Positions 35,524 through 46,595 of a DNA stretch of 64,000 nt are shown here, one piece after another. The notes beneath the pieces were generated by a model. The model was given only the letters and a program-made list of their open reading frames with translations, did not search any database and was not told where the DNA came from. A program made the position numbers and the translations under genes. Each line of letters starts with the position of its first letter. Position 1 is the stretch's first letter. Source of the DNA: Peribacillus saganii (lineage in GTDB: Bacteria > Bacillota > Bacilli > Bacillales > DSM-1321); NCBI RefSeq assembly GCF_003429095.1, contig NZ_QVTE01000024.1, positions 17,583 to 81,582 on the forward strand, given 5' to 3'.

Positions 35524-36657
35524 GTGGCCAATGCTGAATTATTCAGGAATGAATTGAAGGCAGATGAAATGCTTGAGGTTATTTTTACATATGCAGCAAA
35601 AATAGCGAATGAAAAAAAGCTTGAAACGCTCCTGGTGCTAATGGCTGATATGGGCAGAGATCTTGTTGTTGCTGACCGATGTACGCTTTGGCTTCTCGAT
35701 GAGGACCGGCAAGTATTATGGACGAAGGTTGCCCATGGGATAGACAGAGTTGAGATTCCTGCTTCCACCGGATTGGCTGGAAACGCGGTTCAAACAGGGG
35801 AACCGATTATTATAAGCAATGCTTATGAGGACCTCCGGTTTAACAGGGATGTTGATAGAAAAACGGGCTATTTAACCAAGTCGGTAATCGTAATACCAAT
35901 ACATAATCAGGAGAATCAAATTATTGGGTGTTATCAGGCAGTAAATAAAATGACTTCAGCTGATGCTGTATTTTCTGATCATGATTTAAAGCACCTAACC
36001 TTAGCTGCGTCCTATACAGGAAAATCTCTGGAGGCAGCCATTTTATATGAAGAAATTGAACAGACCCAGAGGGAAATTATTTTTACCATGGGGGAAATTG
36101 GTGAGACGCGGTCCAAAGAAACAGGAAATCATGTCAAACGGGTTGCCAGATATTCCGGAATCCTGGCGAGGGGCGTGGGTATGAGCGAGGAGGAAGTTGA
36201 CCTGGTAGTAATGGCGTCGCCTATGCATGATATTGGGAAGGTTGCCATCCCTGATAGCATATTAAATAAACCTGGAAAGCTTACAGAAGAAGAATACGAA
36301 ATCATGCAATCCCATACCAGAGTAGGATATAACCTTCTAAAAGGATCAAATCGGCGGATTTTAAAAGCAGCAGCGATAATCGCCTATGAACACCATGAAA
36401 AGTGGAATGGAACGGGATACCCTGAGGGAAAAAGCGGGGAAGACATCCATATATATGGCAGGATTACGGCCTTGGCCGATGTATTTGATGCGCTTGCAAG
36501 TGACCGGGTCTACAAAAACGCCTGGGAGCTGGAGCGGATCCTTTCATTGTTTAGGGAAGAAAGCGGTAAGCATTTTGATCCGAAACTCGTTGATATATTC
36601 TTTGAAAACTTGGATGAAATAGTGCGAGTAAAGGAACTTTATAAAGATGTATTTTAG
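35524..36657 (+). CDS. GAF-HD-GYP protein, c-di-GMP phosphodiesterase
   Basis: The 377-residue protein has an N-terminal GAF domain (about 15-170: RDLVVADRCTLWLLDED, GLAGNAVQTGEPIIISNA) and an HD-GYP domain (about 185-365) with ETGNHVKRV, MHDIGKVAIPD, HHEKWNGTGYP and ALADVFDAL. All metal-binding residues expected for c-di-GMP hydrolysis are present. GTG at 35524 is 15 bases from AGGAGGG; CTG at 35515 is six bases from it, so the true start may be CTG (three extra residues). It lacks membrane segments and is followed after 27 bases by the cyclase gene, so the two are cotranscribed. It couples a ligand signal to c-di-GMP removal. Confidence 0.9.
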   Translation: MANAELFRNELKADEMLEVIFTYAAKIANEKKLETLLVLMADMGRDLVVADRCTLWLLDEDRQVLWTKVAHGIDRVEIPASTGLAGNAVQTGEPIIISNAYEDLRFNRDVDRKTGYLTKSVIVIPIHNQENQIIGCYQAVNKMTSADAVFSDHDLKHLTLAASYTGKSLEAAILYEEIEQTQREIIFTMGEIGETRSKETGNHVKRVARYSGILARGVGMSEEEVDLVVMASPMHDIGKVAIPDSILNKPGKLTEEEYEIMQSHTRVGYNLLKGSNRRILKAAAIIAYEHHEKWNGTGYPEGKSGEDIHIYGRITALADVFDALASDRVYKNAWELERILSLFREESGKHFDPKLVDIFFENLDEIVRVKELYKDVF

Positions 36658-36684
36658 CAGCATGTGGAATTCAGGGGGACACCA

Positions 36685-38499
36685 ATGAAGCTAGCAAAAA
36701 ATATTTTAGTCGGTCTGATAATAGGGGCAGTTTTATCCTGCTTTTATATTTTTCATACCTTTTATATGATTGAGAATAATTTTACAGACCGGCTAACTTC
36801 TTTTACTGATGAAAAAGAAGTTGATTACAGAATAAAGATTCTTGCCATTGATGAGGCAAGCTTGAGCGAAATCGGTAAATGGCCTTGGTCAAGGGATGTA
36901 CTGGCTGAAACGGCAGAAAAAATTGCCAAGGCAGGTGCCACTGCTGTCTGGACTGATGTCCTGTATACAGAAAAAAGTGAATTGCCAAAAGAAGATTCAG
37001 AATGGAACCGTATTGCCAAGCAATATCCGAATGTTTATTTGTCAGCATATTTTAAATTTCCGCCGAGGCAGCAATCCTTTCAGGCAGAAGAGCTGCTCTG
37101 GCCTATTTATGAGCCTGCACCTGAACAGGTTGGACATATTAACACTTTCCCTGACCGGGACCAAATTGTACGCCAGGTAACATTAGGGGTTAAGGACGAA
37201 GAAAAAGGAATAGTTCCTGCTATTTCTGTCAGGCTGGCAAACCGTCTTCTGGATGAAAAAAAGCAAATAACATGGGATGAGCAGGGCAATTTTTATGCGG
37301 GTGACAAGAAGCTCTCCACAGGAAACCGAAACAATATTTATTTCCAGTATTTCTCTTCCGCTCAAAAAACGGATGTTAAATCATTTGAAGTTTTCTCCAT
37401 TAAGGATGTCATTAACGGAAAAATTGATCCATCATACTTTACCGATTCGGTTGTGTTAATAGGCCCTTATGCCACGGGGCTTTCCGATCAATACAGGACG
37501 CCAACAAGCAGAACGCTGGAAATGTTCGGGGTCGAAATCCATGCAAATATCATCCAAAGCATGTTAAATCAGGATTTTTATCAAACGTCGTCAAAAACGG
37601 TCGGGGTTGTTCTTATCTTCCTTATTTCTATTGTAGGATATCTATTATTTGTTGCGCTGCGCCCTAAATGGGGAGGTTTACTATCATTAATAATGATAGC
37701 CTGCTATGTAGGGATATCTCTTATTGTATTCTTGAAATTCTCCATTCTGCTTCCATTTATCTATGTGGTTATGGGGATTATTACTTCCTGTGTGCTTTCC
37801 ATTGTCACACAATATGTTAGGGAGCTTGGGGAGCGGAAAAGAGTGACGGGGATATTCGGGCGCTATGTTTCGAAAAGTGTCGTTGATGAGATCCTGGCAG
37901 CTAAGAATGAAATAGCGGTTGGCGGAATTCGCAAGGAAGTAACTTTGATGTTTGTTGATATAAGGGGCTTCACGCCGCTTTCCGAAAAAATGGAGCCGGA
38001 AGAGGTCGTTGGGATACTCAATGAATATCTGGATCTCGGAGCCCAGGCAATTTTTAAATATGAAGGTACGATTGACAAGTTTATTGGTGATGGGATAATG
38101 GCTATTTTCGGAGCGCCAATCGAGTATGAGGACCATGCCATCCGTGCTGCTAATGCTGCACTTTTTATGAAAAAGGAAGCAGATAGGCTTGCCCAGCAGA
38201 TTAATGATAAATACCAAAGCTCCGTAGCCTTCGGGATTGGACTTAATACTGGGCCGGCTGTCATAGGAAATATTGGCTCCAGTGAACGAATGGATTACAC
38301 TGCGATCGGGGATACAGTTAACCTGGCTGCACGGCTAGAGTCGAATGCAAAACCGAACCAGATTTTAATGAGTGAAAATACATATCAGATTATACAGCAG
38401 CATTTCGTGTGTACACCTCTTCAGCCTATAAAGGTTAAGGGGAAAGCGGAACCGGTTGTTGTCTATGAATTGGAGGCGGAGAGAGTTGAAGTGCAGTAA
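36685..38499 (+). CDS. CHASE2-domain class III adenylate cyclase
   Basis: ATG at 36685 follows AGGGGGAC; the GTG at 36664 lacks a site. The 604-residue protein has one N-terminal membrane helix and an extracellular CHASE2 domain to about 305 ([24 protein letters not shown]). Three membrane helices follow at about 310-385, then a class III cyclase domain at about 410-590. Metal aspartates are Asp425 (FVDIRGFT) and Asp469 (FIGDGIMA); DKFIGDG supplies the purine-binding Lys, DYTAIGD its Asp partner, and VNLAARLE the transition-state Asn and Arg. The Lys/Asp pair predicts ATP rather than GTP. The last 14 bases overlap the FecR-domain gene, so the two are coupled. Confidence 0.92.
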   Translation: MKLAKNILVGLIIGAVLSCFYIFHTFYMIENNFTDRLTSFTDEKEVDYRIKILAIDEASLSEIGKWPWSRDVLAETAEKIAKAGATAVWTDVLYTEKSELPKEDSEWNRIAKQYPNVYLSAYFKFPPRQQSFQAEELLWPIYEPAPEQVGHINTFPDRDQIVRQVTLGVKDEEKGIVPAISVRLANRLLDEKKQITWDEQGNFYAGDKKLSTGNRNNIYFQYFSSAQKTDVKSFEVFSIKDVINGKIDPSYFTDSVVLIGPYATGLSDQYRTPTSRTLEMFGVEIHANIIQSMLNQDFYQTSSKTVGVVLIFLISIVGYLLFVALRPKWGGLLSLIMIACYVGISLIVFLKFSILLPFIYVVMGIITSCVLSIVTQYVRELGERKRVTGIFGRYVSKSVVDEILAAKNEIAVGGIRKEVTLMFVDIRGFTPLSEKMEPEEVVGILNEYLDLGAQAIFKYEGTIDKFIGDGIMAIFGAPIEYEDHAIRAANAALFMKKEADRLAQQINDKYQSSVAFGIGLNTGPAVIGNIGSSERMDYTAIGDTVNLAARLESNAKPNQILMSENTYQIIQQHFVCTPLQPIKVKGKAEPVVVYELEAERVEVQ

Positions 38500-41400
38500 G
38501 ATTATCGCTGCTTGCCTTTTGCTGCTTCATATGTGCTTGCCTGCTACTGTTCAAGCAGCAGAAGGCCAAACGGCAAGATCAGCCAAAATAGCAGATTTAA
38601 AAGGAAGTGCACTGTTAAAAAGGGGAGGCGGCTTGCGAGAGTACCTTGCTTTCAATGGAATGGGGCTGCTGGAAGGTGATATGATCCGTACCGAGAAAGC
38701 CAGCTCTTCCAAAATTATTTATGATAAGGGTACCGAGGCAATGCTCAGTGAAAATACCCAGCTCATGATCTCCACTTTAAAACAAGAAGGAGATCAGAAC
38801 AGAACAGGTTTGAAGCTATGGTCGGGGAATATCTGGAACCGTGTAAAAAAGCTTTTAAACGCAGATGACGAATATAATGTTGAAACTCCTACTGCGGTTA
38901 TGGGCGTGAGGGGAACATTATTCTATGTTTCTATTGATCCGGACACAGCTGACACAGTCTTACATGTGTTTGACGGAGCAGTCAGTGTTTCTTCTCCGGG
39001 TAAGGAAAACAATGAAGAAGAAAACCAGCAGGAGGAAACCTTGGTCACTGTTGGCGAATCCATAACAGTGTATGAAGGAATGCTGAATGGTGAAATGCAG
39101 GATTCAAAGACACAGATTAACTTGGAAAAACTAGTTGAAGATGCTGAGCCCGGCATGTTGGTACAAATGCTACAGGACATGTTAGAAGTCTCTGAAGAAC
39201 GAATAGAGGAATCAGGAGCTGCTGATTTAGGAAGTTTAAGTGAAACGGAGAAAATGGAGCAGTTAACCGAAAGTCTATTAAGTTCAAAAAGAACAGTATT
39301 TACGGCGCTTCTTGCCGATAACCTGCTAAAAGCGATTGAAGTTTCACCAAAGATTGAACAAGTTACACAAGAGCTATCCTCAAGGAACCAATCAATAGAA
39401 TCGCTAAAAACAAGTATTCAAGAAGTAAACCAGGAAGCTGCACAATCTTTTGAGAAAGTAAAAAATGAAGCTATTAAACAAGGTATGGATACACAAAAGA
39501 TTGATGACCTCTTTGTGAAGGAAAATTTAGCTGATACAGAGAACCTGATTAAATCTTCTGCACAGCTATTAGATCAAAAATTAGAAGAAAAAAACTTGTT
39601 AAATAATGCGCAGCAATCAAATCCTGAACAGGACAATAATATTGTTACAGCCGCGGCGCAACTCAGCTTAGATGATGAACCAGGAGACATTCCTACAACA
39701 ATTGGTCAAACACAGGGGAATGGAGAGGGACCAAATCCAGATCCAGGCATAGCGGGAGCACCAAATTCAGGCAAGGATACTAACCAAAACCCGGCATCAA
39801 ACCCAGGTTCTACGTCAAATCCAAGTCCGGGATCAAATGCAGGCCCAAAGCCAAATCCAAACCCGGAACCAACACCGGGCCCGAAGCCAAGTCCAAATCC
39901 AGACCCAGCTCCGGACTCGAAGCCGAGTCCAACACCGGAACCAACACCGGAACCAACACCGGAACCAACACCGGATCCGAAGCCAAGTCCAACACCGGAA
40001 CCAACACCGGCGCCAAAGCCGAGTCCAAATCCGGAACCAACACCGGACCCGAAGCCAGGTCCAAGTCCGAAACCAACACCGGCGCCAACGCCAAGTCCGA
40101 CTCCGGAACCAACACCGGATCCAGAGCCAAATACCAGCCCGGGATCAGATCCAGCACCGGCGCCAAATCCAGATGGGGAAGGTACCACCAATCCACCACC
40201 GGCAGGATCGATGGAAATTGACCTAGGCACTGAAGCTCCAGTCAGCACAAGAAGTGGCAATCTGGTATTTGCAGGAGGGATCGGTCTTGATATGAGGCCT
40301 GTTTCTAGCAATTTGCCTGCGGGCACCACTGTTCGTCTAGATAATGTGACCGGTTCAGTCGTAACCAAGGCCGATTTTTCTCCGGCTGGCACCGGAAGTG
40401 TCATGGCATTTAACTTTAATACCGATATTAATAGTTACCTAACAACACCTGTAACAATTAGTTTTCCGGTTGAAAGCTCCAGCAATGTAGAAAATACAGG
40501 AGTATTTTATAAATTAGCTAATGATGAGTGGGAGTATCAGACATCAAAAATCGAAAATAGTCTGATTAAAGCTGATGTGAGCCATTTCTCAACTTATGGA
40601 GTTTTTAATGCAGAGAAGCTGGAAGTTCCAGAGCATTTAATCATAGATTATGAAGGGAAACGAAGCGTGGTTCTGGATGAGCTTGCTGACCCCGGGGCAA
40701 AAATTTATTACACCAATGATGGAACCGAGCCTACAAAAGCCTCTAATGAGTATAAACCGGATCAGCACATTGAATTCAACGGTACCCATCCAATTAAATT
40801 CAAGGCTATCGCTCCAAATAAAATTGATAGTGAAATAAAAACGATTTACAGTAATGAAGCACAGCAGCCAGAGCAGTTTGGATTTTTACTAAAGAATACT
40901 AATTCAACCTATGCGAATGTTGAAGTTACCCAAATGAACGCTAATGGAAATTATCATGATTTATCCGCGTATGTTAGTTCGGAAGTAACCTCTGAGGGGT
41001 TAGCCGTATATGTAAATCTTAAAGAGAAAATTTCCCCAGAAACAACTATAAATGTAGCTGTTTCGACAACAGAAGCGGTTTACTTTCAAACAGTAACCGG
41101 AGAAAACATTGGAAAATTAATTGAACTAAATGGCGAAGGACTAGTGCCCCTTGTTGTCGATGTTGAGGGTGTGGACGGCTTCCAGCAAAGAACTGTCAAC
41201 GCAACGTTAGTTGATGCAAATGGAAATCCAGTAAACAATGCATTGGTTCGTGAGGGTGTTTTTATTTCTCCTGGGAACTATAATCTGCAGGTTAACGGTT
41301 ATGATAGTGAAAATAATGGATATATGCTATTTAATAAAGAAGTGAAGGTAGATGGCACATCCAATGTCATGATCGAGCAGCGTTTAACAGAAATCCAATT

Positions 41401-43360
41401 ACAATCTAATAATAATAGAGAATTTACTTTTGAATCAAAGGATGTAGTTGCTTTTCCGAACGACGGTTTTAATACTTATTATCATCTTGACTTAAACAAT
41501 AATGGTACAGAAATAAACAGGGTATTTGTCTCGAATGGGGAGTATAGTGATATCTGGGTGGTATACGGAAAAGATGAATCCTCTTATGATATTCAATACA
41601 GAAAGGGACCAATTGATGCTCAAGGGGAGACTGTGCAATTCTCCTTTGATACAGATTACCATTTTAAAATGTATGATGGACCTTCAGCTGTTTCTCCTAC
41701 TGACATAATAGGAAGAACAGTTAACGGGGAAATTTACGATGGTAAAGGAAATTCGGTTACTCTTTATGAATCGATAAACCAGGAGCTTACAAGGGAAATT
41801 ATTTTAACAAAAGGATCAGAAGTATTATCATATAAGTTTTTGCCGGGTGAGTTAAATTTTTATACTTGGGATATGCTTTTTCCTGGAATATCAGGAGAAT
41901 ATACAGTCCAGATAAAGGTTATTAATCATTGGGTAGAAGCGTCCAGTGAATTTACAATATCGTTTGATAAAGTGGCCTCCAGTACCATTAGTGGCATGGT
42001 TACATTGGCAGATCCTTTAGAAAAAAATGCAGATGTCATAATATCAGCAGAACCGTTAGATAGTATGCCTTTAATGAAAGAGATTACCATTCCAGCAGGT
42101 TCTACAAGTATTGAATATGACATTAAAGTTCCAGCAGATCAGCAGTACCGTGTCCATTATTATTTAAAAAGCCAGCCTGGCAATTTGATAATGGACGGAT
42201 ATGTTGGTCATGATGGTATTGTTTATGATATCGAATCTGCTAAAATATTATCGCCTATAGAAAATTTTGCAGATTTAAATATTGACATACCTGAAGGAGC
42301 GGTCGTCGTCGGTAAGGTAATGCTGCCTGATGGAGTAGCAGCTGATGAGGATGTCAAAGTTAACCTATCTGCCTATAATGAGTACTCAGAAGAAAGAGCA
42401 ATGCTTATGTTTTCAACAGAAGCAGCAATACAGGCTGGAAAAACAGAAGCAGACTTTACATTAATCGTCCCTAATAAAGATGATAGCTATGTCCTTGAAT
42501 ATTCCTATTATTATAACGGTAAGATGAGATATGGGACTTGGCCAGGTAATATTAATATTCAGGACGGTAGTGTTAATCCGGAAGCCGTAGAAATCATTTT
42601 GCAAAGTGATACGGCAGCGATGCAAAGACCATTAGAACTGGTAAATTCCAATCCAGCTAATAAGAGGCAAGATATACCGATTGATACAACAGCAGTTTTT
42701 GAATTTAATCAGCCTTTATACCCTTTTGTAACACCATTAATTTATTTGAAGGTGGAGGGAGCAGAAGAAGCGCAAACTGTTGAAGGAGCAGTAAATGGCA
42801 GTAATGTGGAAGTAAACCTGGCAGGAATTCTTCAGCCTGGCAAAACCTACACTCTTACTTTGCCTGGAAACAGTGTGATTAGTGAAAATGAGCTGTCGAT
42901 GAATTCTGAAGTCTCAATTGAGTTTTCGACAGCAGCACCTAATTTGGAACCTCCAAAAGCAGATGAGGGTTCGACTAGGGATGATATACAAGAGGATCCA
43001 GGTCAGGATGATACTCAGGTAGAAGAACCAGTCTGTGAAAATCCTAATGTATCCGGGGAGGCGTCCTCAGAAGTACCAAGCACTTGTGAGAATGACAGTG
43101 ATACAGAGGTCCCAATTCGAACAGAGGAGCCAACAGGCGATGTTGACGCCCGAATTCCAGAAGGTACCACAATCCCTGATGAAGACGCTACAAGTGAGAA
43201 CGAGGTATCTGAACCAGATCCGACCATGGAAGATGTTCAGAGTGAGCAAGAGGTTTCTCTGCCAGAAGAGCCCGTAAATGAGCAACCGGCTGAAAATGTT
43301 CCAGTCATTCAACCTGAAACTGGTGATCCTACTGATAATACTGAGGTAAATCCGACGTAA
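38486..43360 (+). CDS. Large FecR-domain surface protein
   Basis: TTG at 38486 lies inside the end of the cyclase gene with GGAGGCGGAGAG upstream; the 1624-residue product begins with a signal peptide (cleavage after VQAA). A FecR domain fills about 33-168 ([33 protein letters not shown]). A helical segment follows, then a Pro-rich stalk at about 415-571 with [13 protein letters not shown] repeats. A strand-rich domain, a chitobiase-type C-terminal domain ([10 protein letters not shown], about 721-788), several Ig-like regions and a Big_5-like domain (about 1381-1488: [19 protein letters not shown]) come next, and the acidic tail lacks SLH, LPXTG or membrane anchor. FecR domains typically sit beside CHASE2 proteins; here it may be the extracellular partner of the cyclase. 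A strong terminator ends the operon. Confidence 0.85.
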   Translation: MKCSKIIAACLLLLHMCLPATVQAAEGQTARSAKIADLKGSALLKRGGGLREYLAFNGMGLLEGDMIRTEKASSSKIIYDKGTEAMLSENTQLMISTLKQEGDQNRTGLKLWSGNIWNRVKKLLNADDEYNVETPTAVMGVRGTLFYVSIDPDTADTVLHVFDGAVSVSSPGKENNEEENQQEETLVTVGESITVYEGMLNGEMQDSKTQINLEKLVEDAEPGMLVQMLQDMLEVSEERIEESGAADLGSLSETEKMEQLTESLLSSKRTVFTALLADNLLKAIEVSPKIEQVTQELSSRNQSIESLKTSIQEVNQEAAQSFEKVKNEAIKQGMDTQKIDDLFVKENLADTENLIKSSAQLLDQKLEEKNLLNNAQQSNPEQDNNIVTAAAQLSLDDEPGDIPTTIGQTQGNGEGPNPDPGIAGAPNSGKDTNQNPASNPGSTSNPSPGSNAGPKPNPNPEPTPGPKPSPNPDPAPDSKPSPTPEPTPEPTPEPTPDPKPSPTPEPTPAPKPSPNPEPTPDPKPGPSPKPTPAPTPSPTPEPTPDPEPNTSPGSDPAPAPNPDGEGTTNPPPAGSMEIDLGTEAPVSTRSGNLVFAGGIGLDMRPVSSNLPAGTTVRLDNVTGSVVTKADFSPAGTGSVMAFNFNTDINSYLTTPVTISFPVESSSNVENTGVFYKLANDEWEYQTSKIENSLIKADVSHFSTYGVFNAEKLEVPEHLIIDYEGKRSVVLDELADPGAKIYYTNDGTEPTKASNEYKPDQHIEFNGTHPIKFKAIAPNKIDSEIKTIYSNEAQQPEQFGFLLKNTNSTYANVEVTQMNANGNYHDLSAYVSSEVTSEGLAVYVNLKEKISPETTINVAVSTTEAVYFQTVTGENIGKLIELNGEGLVPLVVDVEGVDGFQQRTVNATLVDANGNPVNNALVREGVFISPGNYNLQVNGYDSENNGYMLFNKEVKVDGTSNVMIEQRLTEIQLQSNNNREFTFESKDVVAFPNDGFNTYYHLDLNNNGTEINRVFVSNGEYSDIWVVYGKDESSYDIQYRKGPIDAQGETVQFSFDTDYHFKMYDGPSAVSPTDIIGRTVNGEIYDGKGNSVTLYESINQELTREIILTKGSEVLSYKFLPGELNFYTWDMLFPGISGEYTVQIKVINHWVEASSEFTISFDKVASSTISGMVTLADPLEKNADVIISAEPLDSMPLMKEITIPAGSTSIEYDIKVPADQQYRVHYYLKSQPGNLIMDGYVGHDGIVYDIESAKILSPIENFADLNIDIPEGAVVVGKVMLPDGVAADEDVKVNLSAYNEYSEERAMLMFSTEAAIQAGKTEADFTLIVPNKDDSYVLEYSYYYNGKMRYGTWPGNINIQDGSVNPEAVEIILQSDTAAMQRPLELVNSNPANKRQDIPIDTTAVFEFNQPLYPFVTPLIYLKVEGAEEAQTVEGAVNGSNVEVNLAGILQPGKTYTLTLPGNSVISENELSMNSEVSIEFSTAAPNLEPPKADEGSTRDDIQEDPGQDDTQVEEPVCENPNVSGEASSEVPSTCENDSDTEVPIRTEEPTGDVDARIPEGTTIPDEDATSENEVSEPDPTMEDVQSEQEVSLPEEPVNEQPAENVPVIQPETGDPTDNTEVNPT
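39820..40190 (+). repeat. Pro-rich codon repeat in the FecR protein
   Basis: Repeated CCGGAACCAACA and related 12-24-base units encode (K/E)P(S/T)P(N/T)PEP. The GC content is far above the surroundings, and a long antisense frame here is an artefact of the repeat. Confidence 0.85.
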
Positions 43361-43366
43361 AAAGTG

Positions 43367-43409
43367 AAAACGCATGTGCCTTCTGGATGGGAAGGTACAT
43401 GCGTTTTTT
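43367..43409 (+). terminator. Terminator of the HD-GYP/cyclase/FecR operon
   Basis: AAAACGCATGT.CCTTC and GAAGG.ACATGCGTTTT arms with T run. Confidence 0.9.
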
Positions 43410-43472
43410 AGTCGGGAAGTTGTCACTTGTATAATAATGTAATAGTTTATATTATTTATTTGGAGGTGAAAT

Positions 43473-44378
43473 ATGATAATTAAATCGAGAAGTGAACCAA
43501 GAGAATTAACGCTTATGAGATATTTAAAAACACGGAAGGATTTATCAGCTAACGATGAGAATTACTTTTCGACTCTTGAAAAGGGCTTCAAAGGTGAACA
43601 AATGTGTGATGTTTGGTTAGGGAACCTTTCAGACAGCTGGCTTATAATAAATGATTTATGTCTGGAAAGAAACAACACTGTATTTCAAATCGATACGCTT
43701 CTAGTTTCCCATGACATCATACATCTTATTGAAGTCAAAAATTATGAAGGTGATTTTTATATTGAAGATGAAAAATGGTATTCAACTTCTAAGTCTGAGA
43801 TTAAAAATCCGCTCCTGCAGCTGAAGCGGAGTGAGTCCCTATTCCGGCAAATTCTTAAAGACCTTGGATTCACCTCACAATTAGAAGCGCATGTTATCTT
43901 CATAAACCCCGAATTTCACTTATATCAAGCTCCATTAAACCTACCTATTATCTTCCCAGCACAGCTTAATCGATTTAAAAACAAATTAAACTTGAAATCA
44001 CCAAAACTAAAGGACAAACATATCAGATTTGCAGAACAACTAGTTTCCTGCCATTTAACTGAGTCTCCTTACACTCGATTGTCCAGCTATAGCTATGACC
44101 TGCTAGAAAAGGGGATGCCATGCGCAATCTGCACTGCATTTATTACTGAATTAACAGGTGGGCTGATGGTATGTAACAATTGCAGCTGCAAAGAAGGTGT
44201 CTCATCAGCAGTGAAACGGTGCGTGGATGAATTTCAAATTCTGTTTCCTGATAGAAAAATCACTACAAATGTAATTCAAGACTGGTGCAAAATAATACAA
44301 TCTCAGAAAACAATAAGACGCGTCCTCCAGAAAAACTTTAAATCTGTAGGTGTAGGAAGATCCCGTTATTACGTATAA
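43473..44378 (+). CDS. NERD-domain protein with C-terminal Cys cluster
   Basis: ATG at 43473 has GGAGGTGAA in front. The 301-residue protein contains a nuclease-related (NERD) domain at about 30-165: GFKGEQMCDVWL, FQIDTLLV, IHLIEVKNYEGDFY, with the Asp...Glu-x-Lys pattern of restriction-like nucleases. The C-terminal part has CAIC and CNNC pairs plus two further Cys, resembling a zinc ribbon, and a helix-rich end. NERD proteins are common and poorly characterised; a role in DNA processing is the usual assumption. It is a single gene between the operon terminator and repeat array B. Confidence 0.85.
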   Translation: MIIKSRSEPRELTLMRYLKTRKDLSANDENYFSTLEKGFKGEQMCDVWLGNLSDSWLIINDLCLERNNTVFQIDTLLVSHDIIHLIEVKNYEGDFYIEDEKWYSTSKSEIKNPLLQLKRSESLFRQILKDLGFTSQLEAHVIFINPEFHLYQAPLNLPIIFPAQLNRFKNKLNLKSPKLKDKHIRFAEQLVSCHLTESPYTRLSSYSYDLLEKGMPCAICTAFITELTGGLMVCNNCSCKEGVSSAVKRCVDEFQILFPDRKITTNVIQDWCKIIQSQKTIRRVLQKNFKSVGVGRSRYYV

Positions 44379-44490
44379 ATGCAGGCGGATATTGGAAGAA
44401 AATATTTACATGCAGAATTATATAGTATTGTGCAACGATCAATCGCTTCGAACCAGCCTCTGCTAGTACTTTGCAGAAAACGTGACTAAA

Positions 44491-44920
44491 AGGTTTGCTT
44501 AGTGCCCGAGAAGGAGTAAATAGAAGTAAAGCGGTAAGTAAATCGGGGTTTAGTGCCCGTGAATGTGGAAAGAAGAGGTCTGGTGGTAAATAAATCGGGG
44601 TTTAGTGCCCATGAAGGAGAAATCAGGGTGGAAAACGGTAAGTAAATTGATGTTTAGTGCCCGTGAATGGGGATTAATGAGGGCGAGCGGAAAGTAAATC
44701 GGCATTTAGCGCCCGTGAAGGAGAAATCAGGGTGGAAAACGGAAAGTAAATTGATGTTTAGCGCCCAAGAAGTAGAAATTAGGGTGGAAAACGGTAAGTA
44801 AATTGATGTTTAGCGCCCGTGAAGGAACGATCAGGAGGAAACTGGTAAGTAAATCGCCATTTAGTGACCCCAAGGGGGGAATTGAAAAAAAACGGTAAGT
44901 AAATTTCCGTTTTTTGCCCT
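44491..44920 (+). repeat. 52-bp intergenic tandem repeat, eight units (array B)
   Basis: GGTAAGTAAA-type cores begin at 44533, 44585, 44637, 44689, 44741, 44793, 44844 and 44894 (steps 52 five times, then 51 and 50). Each unit carries the TTTAGYGCCCG core 15 bases after the first. A half unit precedes from 44491. The remaining 25 bases differ in sequence from array A, so A and B are related only in their two cores and overall length. Confidence 0.88.
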
Positions 44921-45009
44921 ATAGTCAGTCCTGGAAAATTTGTCTTGAGCAGGGGATGCTTTTTTACCTGGGACGCCGCGGTCTGTCCGGCAAAAATAAA
45001 TCTCTAAAA

Positions 45010-45047
45010 TAAAAAAAGCAAGCATGCCTCTTTGGCTGCTTGCTTTC
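45010..45047 (-). terminator. Terminator for the DUF3307 operon
   Basis: On the minus strand AAAGCAAGC.../GCTTGCTTT hairpin ends in seven Ts. Confidence 0.75.
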
Positions 45048-45128
45048 CTATTGCCGTAATTAATTGAAGCTTATACCAAAGAGGTCGGGGGATAGCCACT
45101 CCCTCCTACTCGCTTAATTCCGGATTAA

Positions 45129-45473
45129 CTAAAACACAACTACCAACCCCAGGATGATTATATGAAAAACCTGATCGGTCATGATCACCAGCCAACCAAC
45201 AGCGTTCGGGTCTGATCTCATGACGTTTCTTACCCACCAGACAATGAATGTACGTCTGTCTAAAAATATGTGAGACAGCAGAATGATTAATATGTCGAGG
45301 AGGGAGAGGCCGCCGAAACCAATCCAGGCAATTAGTGCAATACATAATGTATAAACCGCAGAGTGTACTAGTAAGGCATCCCACTTTTTGGCTTTGTTCA
45401 TTGCCATCCAATTGGTTTGAAACAAATAATCTCCAATCAGGTGACCGATTAGTAGAATATCAAAAGCGCTCAA
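45129..45473 (-). CDS. DUF3307 membrane protein
   Basis: TTG start at 45473 with GGAGGG at five bases. The 114-residue protein begins LLIGHLIGDYLFQT and continues with several hydrophobic helices and MNKAKKWDALLVHSAVYT, the signature of DUF3307. Function is unknown. It starts 12 bases after the NHL lipoprotein gene on the same strand and should be cotranscribed with it. Confidence 0.85.
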   Translation of the reverse strand: MSAFDILLIGHLIGDYLFQTNWMAMNKAKKWDALLVHSAVYTLCIALIAWIGFGGLSLLDILIILLSHIFLDRRTFIVWWVRNVMRSDPNAVGWLVIMTDQVFHIIILGLVVVF

Positions 45474-45485
45474 GCAATCCCTCCT

Positions 45486-46595
45486 CTATTGCAGTTTGAT
45501 AGATTTCACTTGATGGCTCCATTGGTCGGTGAAAATTAATTGTTTTTTATCTGCTATTACCATTTGTGTTGGGCCCTGAAGATCGCTATTTTCCGGACTC
45601 GAGTACACAGTGGTAACTTCCTTTTCATCCATTAGAGCCCTTATTGCGTGGTTATAGGTGTCGGCTATATAAATTGTGCCCTTGCTGCCTACAGCTACAT
45701 CGTTTGGAAAGTTAAAACGGGCTTTGCCAGCGGCTCCATCTTTGTACCCTCCTTCTTTATATTTTGTTCCTGTAATGAGTGAATCGCCAGATCCTGCAAG
45801 AGTAGTCACGGTTCCATCAGAAGTTACTTTTCGAATTCGCTGGTTGCCTGTGTCTGCAACAATTAGTGATCCGTCATTCGAAAGCGCTATACCGGTTGGT
45901 TCATTGAATTGCGTTGCTTCTCCTTGTCCGTCTTTTAACCCGCCGTTCGTCCAATTTCCTTCCTTCTTGTATCCACCGCCTGCAATTACTTTTACGGAGC
46001 CTTTTTTATCGATGGACACAATACGGTGGTTTAATGTTTCGGTTATGTAAAGAGTGCCGTCATCGGCAATTGCTATGTCGGATGGATGGTTCAATCCTTT
46101 AGTAAAAGTAGTAGTGCCCCCATCGGTGTCCACCTTTCGAATTGCCCCATTTGCAGAGTCTGCTATGAAGGCTTGTCCTGTGGCATCAACTGCCATCCCT
46201 TTAGGATCCTTGAACATGGCACCGGAATTCGCACCATCGGAAAATCCGCCAGCTTCCATTCCATATGGATCCTTTAGCTTCGAAACACCAGTTACAGTGG
46301 TAACCGTATCTTTTGTTATTTTTCTTATCCTCTGATTTTTTTGATCAGTGATTAGTACGTCCCCGTTTTGATTAAGGGCAATTCCAAACGGAAATGCAAA
46401 ATTGCTTTCTGCTAGGTTTCCGTCCTTATATCCAGTTTTGCCGCTTCCTGAGAGTACCTCTAACACTACTTTGCCCGTTTTTTCCTGATTAGAAGGGCCG
46501 GTTTTCTGTTTGGTAGTTGCTTGTTCCTCCTCAGTGCATCCCGATAGTAAAAGGGAAGCAATACCTAGAGTATAAAAAAACTTTTTATTCATCAT
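45486..46595 (-). CDS. NHL-repeat lipoprotein (beta-propeller)
   Basis: ATG (or the next ATG) with GAGGTG in front. The 369-residue protein has a lipobox LLLSGC with Cys20, so it is lipid-anchored outside the membrane. From about residue 45 on it has six NHL-type repeats, each with FxxPxGIAL...GDVLITDQKNQRIRKI or a close version. This predicts a six-bladed propeller for protein or sugar binding. No catalytic motif is apparent. Downstream and cotranscribed is the DUF3307 gene. Confidence 0.9.
   Translation of the reverse strand: MMNKKFFYTLGIASLLLSGCTEEEQATTKQKTGPSNQEKTGKVVLEVLSGSGKTGYKDGNLAESNFAFPFGIALNQNGDVLITDQKNQRIRKITKDTVTTVTGVSKLKDPYGMEAGGFSDGANSGAMFKDPKGMAVDATGQAFIADSANGAIRKVDTDGGTTTFTKGLNHPSDIAIADDGTLYITETLNHRIVSIDKKGSVKVIAGGGYKKEGNWTNGGLKDGQGEATQFNEPTGIALSNDGSLIVADTGNQRIRKVTSDGTVTTLAGSGDSLITGTKYKEGGYKDGAAGKARFNFPNDVAVGSKGTIYIADTYNHAIRALMDEKEVTTVYSSPENSDLQGPTQMVIADKKQLIFTDQWSHQVKSIKLQ

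Noticed and set aside
39706..40404. Minus-strand 232-codon Gly/Val/Pro-rich protein
   Set aside because: It is the antisense of the Pro-rich repeat in the FecR protein; repeat-driven open frame without ribosome site.
43320..43360. LPXTG sorting signal in the FecR protein
   Set aside because: The end contains PETGD-like acidic text but no LPXTG, hydrophobic span or basic tail.
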